NCBI GenBank assembly: GCA_017459345.1
Contig: JAFUDC010000128.1
Span: 1-47,377, forward strand
Origin: Eubacterium sp.
Lineage (GTDB): Bacteria; Bacillota; Clostridia; Lachnospirales; Lachnospiraceae
Reading direction: 5' to 3'
DNA length: 47,377 nucleotides
Below, piece by piece: positions 41,887 to 47,377 of the stretch (position 1 is the first letter of the stretch; each line of letters starts with the position of its first letter). A program made the position numbers and the translations under genes. The notes beneath the pieces are model-generated. The model made no database searches, was not told where the DNA came from, and worked only from the letters and a program-made list of their open reading frames with translations.

Positions 41887-43335
41887 TCACATTGCCCCTG
41901 CAATCTGCCTTGCCACGTAAACTCCGCTGGCCGAGGCATGGGACAGGGAATGGGTAACTCCGCTGCCGTCACCGATGATATAAAGTCCCGGGTAATTGCT
42001 CATGAGATTCTTATCCAGCTTGACTTCCATGTTGTAGAACTTGACTTCCACACCATAAAGAAGGGTGTCATCGTTGGCCGTACCTGGGGCAATCTTATCC
42101 AGGGCGTAGATCATCTCGATGATGCCATCAAGAATCCGCTTGGGCAGCACCAGGGACAGGTCTCCCGGTGTCGCAGAAAGGGTAGGCCTGACGGTACATT
42201 CCGCAATACGGGTGGGATTGCTGCGCCGGCCTCGCTCCAGGTCTCCGAATCGCTGGACGATTACGCCGCCCCCAAGCATGTTGGAGAGCTTTGCGATGCT
42301 CTCTCCGTAATCATTACTGTCCTTAAAGGGCTCGGAAAAATGTTTGGAAACCAGAAGAGCAAAGTTGGTGTTGTCGGTCTTCTTTTCCGGGTCTTCGAAG
42401 GAGTGGCCGTTTACCGTCACAATGCCGTTGGTGTTTTCGTTCACCACGATACCGTTGGGATTCATGCAGAAGGTCCTGACCGCATCTTCAAACTTCTCCG
42501 TGCGGTAGGTAATCTTGCTCTCATAAAGGGCATCGGTCAGATGGGAGAAAATCACGGCGGGAAGCTCCACCCGGACGCCGATATCCACCCGGTTCGACTT
42601 GGTGGGAATATTCAGTTCTTTACAGATGGTCTCCATCCATTTACTGCCGCTGCGGCCCACGGAGACGATGCACTGATCACATTCTGCCTGACCTTCATCG
42701 TATATCACTCTGAATCCCTGACCCGACTTATTCTGGTTGGCTGACGGATCCCCTTCTGCCCCCTCCTTTTCCGGTTCAGGCACGGCGGCCCCTTTCCCCA
42801 TCAGCTCAATTTTTCTCACCGGTGTATGGAAATGAAAGTCAACATGGTCTTTCATCTCATCATAGAGCTTCTCCAGCACCACATAGTTGATATCCGTACC
42901 CAGATGGCGTACTGATGCCTCAAGAAGGTTCAGCTTATTCTGCATGCAGAGTTTTTTAAACTCGCTGCCTGCTGTGGAGTAGAGGCGGGTGTTCTCTCCA
43001 CCGTGAGAAACATTAATCTGATCTACATATTTCATCAGTTCCAGGGCTTCTTCCTTGCCGATATACTCATACAGGGTTCCGCCGAAATCATTGGTAATAT
43101 TATACTTTCCATCAGAAAATGCACCGGCGCCGCCGAACCCGTTCATGATGGCGCAGGTTTTACATTTGATGCAGGACTTGATCTTCTTTCCATCGATGGG
43201 ACAATGTCTCTTCTCCAGGGGGTATCCGCTTTCAAATACGCCCACCTTGAGATTCGGATTCAACTTCATCAATTCGTAAGCAGAGAAGATTCCGCCCGGA
43301 CCGGCACCGATGATGATGACATCATATTTTGTCAT
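41887..43335 (-). CDS. FAD-dependent dehydrogenase (COG2509-type)
   Basis: A 482-residue flavoprotein. The N-terminal FAD loop is DVIIIGAGPGGIFSAYEL, followed by a cysteine-containing stretch (PIDGKKIKSCIKCKTCAIMNGFGGAGAFSDGK), and the C-terminal FAD site is YPGLYIIGDGSGVTHSLSHASASGVYVARQ. A charged, low-complexity insert (PEPEKEGAEGDPSANQNKSG) interrupts the middle. The CxxC pair suggests a metal or cluster site. This family is common in anaerobes and its function is undefined. TGGAGC precedes the ATG, 120 bases after the guaA-like gene begins in the same direction. Confidence 0.83.
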   Translation of the reverse strand: MTKYDVIIIGAGPGGIFSAYELMKLNPNLKVGVFESGYPLEKRHCPIDGKKIKSCIKCKTCAIMNGFGGAGAFSDGKYNITNDFGGTLYEYIGKEEALELMKYVDQINVSHGGENTRLYSTAGSEFKKLCMQNKLNLLEASVRHLGTDINYVVLEKLYDEMKDHVDFHFHTPVRKIELMGKGAAVPEPEKEGAEGDPSANQNKSGQGFRVIYDEGQAECDQCIVSVGRSGSKWMETICKELNIPTKSNRVDIGVRVELPAVIFSHLTDALYESKITYRTEKFEDAVRTFCMNPNGIVVNENTNGIVTVNGHSFEDPEKKTDNTNFALLVSKHFSEPFKDSNDYGESIAKLSNMLGGGVIVQRFGDLERGRRSNPTRIAECTVRPTLSATPGDLSLVLPKRILDGIIEMIYALDKIAPGTANDDTLLYGVEVKFYNMEVKLDKNLMSNYPGLYIIGDGSGVTHSLSHASASGVYVARQIAGAM

Positions 43336-43451
43336 ATTTTATTGCTCCATTCACTCATATAAGTTTTTATACTCAGAACCCTACCTGGATTAGGCATGGC
43401 TTTGAGTAGATAAACAAAACTTTGCTTCGTCTGTTTTATTAATTATATCAG

Positions 43452-44945
43452 TCATTCTGCCTTTTTACATGCTTTTCTGAGTGCTGCTACCACAATCTTT
43501 AATGCCTTTATTCTGGCATATTTCTTGTCTACAGATTCCAGAATATGCCATGGCGCAAAGGAGGTATTGGTCTTTTGCAGCATCTCGTTGATCGCTTCCT
43601 CATAGAGATCCCATTTCTCCCGGTTTCTCCAGTCCTCATCCGTGATCTTCCACTGTTTTTCCGGGGTGTTCTGCCGGTCTGTAAACCGGGCCAGCTGGGT
43701 ATCGCTGTCAATCTGCACCCAGAACTTGAGAACCACTGCACCCCAGTCTGTCAGCTCTTTCTCAAATTCATTTATTTCGTTATATGCTCTCTGCCAGTCA
43801 TTCTCCGAGCAGAAGCCCTCCAGCCGCTCCACCATGACCCGGCCGTACCAGGTCCGGTCAAAGACGGCAATATGCCCCGTCTTGGGCAGCCGGTTCCAGA
43901 AACGCCAGAGGAAGAACCTGGCCTTCTCGTGGGGCTCGGGGCTGGCAATAGGATGGACAATATAGCCTCTGGGATCCAGAGCCCCGGTAATCCTCTTGAT
44001 ATTTCCTCCCTTTCCTGCCGCGTCCATCCCCTCATAGGCGATAACCACAGGAATCTTCTTGCGGTAAAGTTCATAGTGGAGGTCCCGGAGTTCTCCCTGG
44101 AGACGCTTCAGTTCTTCCTTATAGTCCTTGGGATCGATGGTCTTGGAAAGATCCAAATCCTTAAGATATGGTATGGGCTCCAGAGGAAATGTATTCTGCA
44201 GAATCGGAACTGCCAGTGCATGATTTTTCAAAGCGGTGTCAATACCCTGAGTCAGATAGCGGAGCACCTGCAGAGCCGCCCACTTCTTATCCTTGGCATC
44301 AATGATATACCAGGGGGCTGTAGGCCGGTTGGTATCGGAGAGATACTGCTCGTAAACCTCCAGGCAATCGTCATAATGCCTGTTCTCCCACAGGTCCTTA
44401 TCATCCACCCTCCAGGAGGTATTCTTATCAGAAGCCAGGGCAGAAAGGCGCTTCTTCTGCTCCTTCTTCCCAATCTGGAAGAAGAACTTCATGACCAGAT
44501 AGCCATTGTCCGTCAGCTGTCTTTCCGTGGTGACGATACTGTGGATCTTATGTCTGTAATCCTTCTGTGTATAAGTTCCATTCAGAACTCCTCCGGTCAC
44601 TTCCTCCATCCAGCACGTATCGAAAAATTTGAATTTGCCTGCCTCCGGCAGCTCCACCAGATAGCGGTAGAGAAATGGCTTTCTCTTCTCCTCCGGGGTG
44701 GGCTCCGCCTCCATCTTGGCCACGGAGAAAAATCTTGGATCGATATCTTTGATGACTTCTCCCAATACACTGCCCTTGCCGGCAGCACCCCAGCCTTCAA
44801 AGATGATCATTACCGGAAGCTTTGCTTCCTTGATCTTAAGCTGAAATCCCGACAGCTTTGCCCTCTGGGCAGCCATCTCCTCTTTCAGGGCTTCCCTGGA
44901 TGGTTTTTCTGTTTTAACAAAATGTTTAATCAGATTATCTCTCAT
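43452..44945 (-). CDS. Two-domain PPK2 polyphosphate:AMP phosphotransferase
   Basis: About 497 residues with two PPK2 domains. The first P-loop is FEGWGAAGKGSVLGEV near residue 50; the second, FEG-like YEGMDAAGKGGNIKRITGALDPRGY, is near 305 and is followed by VFDRTWYGRVMVERLEGFC. The second domain keeps the lid and DRTWYGR residues, while the first has DTCWMEEV at that place and is probably inactive, as in characterised Pap enzymes. It would make ADP from AMP and polyphosphate. The start at MRDNLIKHFVKTE is chosen for the GGGGGG just upstream. A long antisense frame over it is a shadow. Confidence 0.88.
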   Translation of the reverse strand: MRDNLIKHFVKTEKPSREALKEEMAAQRAKLSGFQLKIKEAKLPVMIIFEGWGAAGKGSVLGEVIKDIDPRFFSVAKMEAEPTPEEKRKPFLYRYLVELPEAGKFKFFDTCWMEEVTGGVLNGTYTQKDYRHKIHSIVTTERQLTDNGYLVMKFFFQIGKKEQKKRLSALASDKNTSWRVDDKDLWENRHYDDCLEVYEQYLSDTNRPTAPWYIIDAKDKKWAALQVLRYLTQGIDTALKNHALAVPILQNTFPLEPIPYLKDLDLSKTIDPKDYKEELKRLQGELRDLHYELYRKKIPVVIAYEGMDAAGKGGNIKRITGALDPRGYIVHPIASPEPHEKARFFLWRFWNRLPKTGHIAVFDRTWYGRVMVERLEGFCSENDWQRAYNEINEFEKELTDWGAVVLKFWVQIDSDTQLARFTDRQNTPEKQWKITDEDWRNREKWDLYEEAINEMLQKTNTSFAPWHILESVDKKYARIKALKIVVAALRKACKKAE

Positions 44946-45013
44946 CGTTTCCCCCCAATACATTTTTTCTCATATATTTTTCTATTACATATTTTCCCAT
45001 TGTGTTTTTTTCA

Positions 45014-45553
45014 TCAAAACACCTTACGAATCTCATCCAGGTCTTTTCTTTTTGGGCACATGGGCTCTGCTGCGGAATATCCCAGGGCGATCACTGCCGC
45101 AACCTGCTGGGAAGCCGGGATACCTAATTCTTTCCTAAGCTTCTCGCTGTCCCGGATACCCATGATCAGTGAATCAATGCCCAGCTCCCTGGCTTTTAAG
45201 AGCATGTAGGCATTCTGAAGGCCAAGATCGTAAGCACCCCATTCATTTCCCAGTTCATTGGTCGGAGTTCCGTCCTTCTCAAAACCGGAAATATTCTTCT
45301 CGAAAGCAGTCACGATAATAACAGGGGCGTTCTTCGAACTTCTCTGGTTAAAGTCCGGCAGAGTCTCTGCTTTAATCTTAGCGACCATATCCGGAGATTT
45401 CACGATATAATATCTTCCTGTCTGGGTATTCTTCCAGGATGGCGCCATCTGGGCAGCCAGCAGAATCTCATTGATGGCGGCATCGGAGATGCTGGTTCCT
45501 TCCTGGTACTTTCTCACACTTCTTCTTGCCTTTATCAGTGTTGAATAATCCAT
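45014..45553 (-). CDS. Nitroreductase-family protein
   Basis: About 179 residues of the nitroreductase fold: MDYSTLIKARRSVRKYQEG, then AAQMAPSWKNTQTGRYYIV, GAYDLGLQNAYMLLKARELGIDSLIMGIRD and AVIALGYSAAEP. FMN-dependent NAD(P)H oxidoreductase of unknown substrate. Three in-frame ATGs lie close together; the third is chosen because AAAGGA then lies at a proper distance. It differs from the nitroreductase in the acyl-CoA operon. Confidence 0.86.
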   Translation of the reverse strand: MDYSTLIKARRSVRKYQEGTSISDAAINEILLAAQMAPSWKNTQTGRYYIVKSPDMVAKIKAETLPDFNQRSSKNAPVIIVTAFEKNISGFEKDGTPTNELGNEWGAYDLGLQNAYMLLKARELGIDSLIMGIRDSEKLRKELGIPASQQVAAVIALGYSAAEPMCPKRKDLDEIRKVF

Positions 45554-45653
45554 TATATCCATCATCCTTTCTATGATTATCTCTTCCTTATATACTACTC
45601 ATGTCTGAAGAATAACAATGACCTGAATGTGATTTATTGTGAAAACCAGGTAA

Positions 45654-45953
45654 TCACGATGCATTTCTCATGATCCTGGTTCCGATCCAGATAGCAATCA
45701 CAAACCCCGCAATCAAAACGACCATTGCCGCTCCAAAATTCCAGATAGCGGTCAGTCCTGAAAGAACCGGCGCTGCCGCTGTAAGGGCAGTCACCTTGGA
45801 AAACTGAGTCATATAGGCCTTGGGATCCTTAGGCTTCACCGATACCCTGCTTCTGTAGGGAAGAATATTATAATCCTTTGTGACAGCCATCAGGATGGCA
45901 TATAAAAGAAGTCCTGCCGAAAACAGAAACATCAGTATGCTGTAAGGCGGCAT
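45654..45953 (-). CDS. Small membrane protein with two or three helices
   Basis: A protein of about 99 residues. An N-terminal segment (ILMFLFSAGLLLYAILMAV), a basic loop with RSRVSVKPKDPKAY, and two C-terminal hydrophobic stretches (VTALTAAAPVLSGLTAIW; AAMVVLIAGFVIAIWIGTRI). The start at MPPYSIL follows GAGGTG. It resembles small uncharacterised Lachnospiraceae membrane proteins; no function can be assigned. Confidence 0.65.
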   Translation of the reverse strand: MPPYSILMFLFSAGLLLYAILMAVTKDYNILPYRSRVSVKPKDPKAYMTQFSKVTALTAAAPVLSGLTAIWNFGAAMVVLIAGFVIAIWIGTRIMRNAS

Positions 45954-46096
45954 ATATATCACCTCGCTTTATCATTCTGATCATTCAAATCGGAATCATC
46001 TCAATGTTTCAGGATTTCTTCTATTATACCTTCTGGAAGGCTTTTGCACAATATTAAACTAGGGGTATTTCACATTTCCTTTTTTCTGTTCCCCAA

Positions 46097-46894
46097 TCAC
46101 TTTAAGTAATGGGAAATCATCTTTTCAATCACCTTTGTCCCAATAGGATGCAGGCTTGTCTCATGAGTAAGAATCAGATGACTCCCTGGAAAATATCCGT
46201 TTTTCTCATAACTCTCTATTTTGGTTAAAGCCTTTTGGGAGTATTCCTGATCATCCATCATTCCGAAATGCTCCCACAAGAAGGCTCTCCTTAATCTGAC
46301 ATTTAGCACCGTGAAATCTGGGTATACCGTTCCGAATCCCTTCAGCTTTAGAGGACACTCGTAGCGATAGGGGACATTCATCCTGCCTAATGTATCAGCA
46401 ATGATGATTTCTGATTTTGACCTCACCCTTTCCCCCTTACTGGTGAAAAATTCTGGGGCATCATCATAAAAAGGTTTCTTTTTGTAGTTAACGTTCAGCC
46501 AGCTGTCGACATACTGTTTATCTGTGGCTATAACTGGTTGAATCAGATCTTGACGAGGTACCTGAAGGTTTTCATATACAGATTCTATTTGCTCTTTTTC
46601 ATAGATCATTAACAGGGATTGTATAATTGACAGTTCATTTTCTGCAAGTTTCAATATTCGTTTATCATAATCTTTCTGAGCCAATGCTGCTGCAAAACCA
46701 CGATCTTTATTCTTTATGTACTTACCTGCTGGATCTTTAGAATCTTTCCTGCAATAGTATTGAATATACTTTCCATGGTGATGGACTCTTAGTATTCCAT
46801 TAGGTGCATCTTGCAGGGCTTTTGTTTTTTCTGCAATAATTCTTTCCAGGAATTGCTTCCTCCTTAGAAGTTCTATATTTGTCTGTATATTCAT
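46097..46894 (-). CDS. Unknown protein with a probable PD-(D/E)XK nuclease fold
   Basis: A 265-residue protein: an N-terminal helical, lysine-rich half (LLRRKQFLERIIAEKTKAL, KDSKDPAGKYIKNKDRGFAAALAQKDYDKRI) and a C-terminal domain with RSKSEIIIADTLGRMNVPYRYECPL, YPDFTVLNVRLRRAFLWEHFGMM. The E...PDF...WEH spacing is that of a PD-(D/E)XK core, so a nuclease or nuclease-like role is suggested, not shown. AGGAGG lies six bases before the ATG. A similar architecture is frequent as an orphan gene in Lachnospiraceae genomes. It lies next to the tandem repeat array. Confidence 0.65.
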   Translation of the reverse strand: MNIQTNIELLRRKQFLERIIAEKTKALQDAPNGILRVHHHGKYIQYYCRKDSKDPAGKYIKNKDRGFAAALAQKDYDKRILKLAENELSIIQSLLMIYEKEQIESVYENLQVPRQDLIQPVIATDKQYVDSWLNVNYKKKPFYDDAPEFFTSKGERVRSKSEIIIADTLGRMNVPYRYECPLKLKGFGTVYPDFTVLNVRLRRAFLWEHFGMMDDQEYSQKALTKIESYEKNGYFPGSHLILTHETSLHPIGTKVIEKMISHYLK

Positions 46895-46950
46895 AAAAAC
46901 CCTCCTGGCATAAACTCTCTTTCACACAGCAATTTTATGGCACTCCTACT

Positions 46951-47377
46951 GGCCCGGCGGCTTTCCGCCGGCGCCAGCAGTGTTTTTTACACTTAGATTT
47001 CTTATCTTTGGCTTTTTTAGGGGTAATCTCGGCTGGCCCGGCGGCTTTCCGCCGGCGCCAGCAGTATTATTTACACTTAGATTTCTTATCTTTGGCTTTT
47101 CTAGGGGTAATTTGAACTGCTCCGGCGGCTTTCCGCCGGCGCTAGCAGTGTTTTGTACACTTAGATTTCTTTTCTTCAGCTTTTCTAAGGGTAATCTAGT
47201 TGGGCTCGGCGGTCTTCCGCCGGCACCAGAGGTGGTTTTTACACTTAGATTTTTTATCTTTGGCGTTTTTAAGGGTAATTTGAACTGCTCCGGCGGCTTT
47301 CCGCCGGCGCCAGAGGTGTGTTTTACACTTAGATTGCTTTTCTTTGGCGTTTTTAAGGGTAATATGATTTGGCAGGA
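46951..47377. repeat. 84-bp tandem repeat array, at least five units
   Basis: Five successive units start at 46951, 47035, 47119, 47203 and 47287, each exactly 84 bp, and a sixth begins at the window edge. Each has a GC hairpin (CCGGCGG-N4-CCGCCGG) followed by TTACACTTAGATT and GGGTAAT. Units differ by roughly 10-20% with no length change. On the minus strand one frame runs through all units, coding a Lys/Arg-rich 28-residue repeat (ITPKKAKDKKSKCKKH, then CWRRRKAAGPAE), broken by three single stop codons. It is not CRISPR: there are no separate unique spacers. Confidence 0.85.

Noticed and set aside
43545-45209. Long plus-strand open frame of 554 codons
   Set aside because: It lies antisense to the PPK2 gene, whose motifs are clear, and its translation shows no domain pattern; the high GC third positions of PPK2 keep it open.
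46951-47377. CRISPR array
   Set aside because: The repeated unit is a continuous 84 bp with related sequence throughout; there are no short identical repeats separated by unique spacers and no cas genes.
1-47377. tRNA or rRNA genes
   Set aside because: No cloverleaf with a CCA-adjacent acceptor stem and GTTC-type loop, and no rRNA-like sequence, was seen on either strand.

Overview
The window looks like a chromosomal segment of an anaerobic Clostridia bacterium of the Lachnospiraceae / Clostridium cluster XIVa type. The evidence is oxygen-sensitive fermentation enzymes (4-hydroxybutyryl-CoA dehydratase, butyryl-CoA dehydrogenase, EtfAB), strong AGGAGG ribosome sites, moderate GC, a flavodiiron/rubredoxin protein and HxlR-type regulators. 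Genus and species cannot be fixed from the sequence alone.

Left half (363-21720): an acyl-CoA fermentation region. The leftmost minus-strand unit reads acyl-CoA dehydrogenase, 4-hydroxybutyryl-CoA dehydratase (abfD), crotonase, nitroreductase, thiolase, 3-hydroxybutyryl-CoA dehydrogenase and a membrane protein. A divergent plus-strand gene encodes a class III CoA-transferase with a lysine-rich tail. Next come a minus-strand five-gene unit (crotonase, two tandem aldehyde dehydrogenases, a small dimeric-barrel protein, a MaoC-type hydratase), two plus-strand regulators (HxlR, LysR), and a second minus-strand unit (acyl-CoA dehydrogenase, etfB, etfA, 4-hydroxybutyrate CoA-transferase-like gene, NifU-domain protein, and a small CGGC-type gene broken by a palindromic element). 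Together these could activate 4-hydroxybutyrate to its CoA ester, dehydrate it to crotonyl-CoA, then reduce part to butyryl-CoA through Etf and oxidise part to acetyl-CoA. The second set (two ALDHs, MaoC, second crotonase, CaiB/BaiF transferase) points to another substrate that I cannot name.

Middle (21800-30460): a tnpB-only IS605-type element with a degenerate zinc finger, then decayed genes (an NTF2-like protein and an internally deleted flavin oxidoreductase) with a remnant regulatory site matching the one before the first HxlR gene. A small redox/stress block follows: flavin reductase, NAD(P)-binding protein, HxlR, bicupin, DUF438/hemerythrin protein, Crp/Fnr regulator and flavodiiron-rubredoxin protein. 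Two matching palindromes lie at the same distance from two promoters and suggest one Crp/Fnr regulon.

Right (30460-47377): two Old-Yellow-Enzyme/dienoyl-CoA-reductase-type flavoproteins, each beside a TetR regulator and a palindromic operator; arsA-arsD with a truncated arsR and no pump; unknown genes; a GMP synthase whose amidotransferase domain is replaced by a heavy-metal-associated domain; an FAD protein; a two-domain PPK2; a nitroreductase; a small membrane protein; a probable PD-(D/E)XK-fold protein; and an 84-bp tandem repeat array running off the window. About 90 bp spanning the guaA stop codon and terminator recur near the left edge in the same orientation, so the 40 kb between them may be an inserted block.
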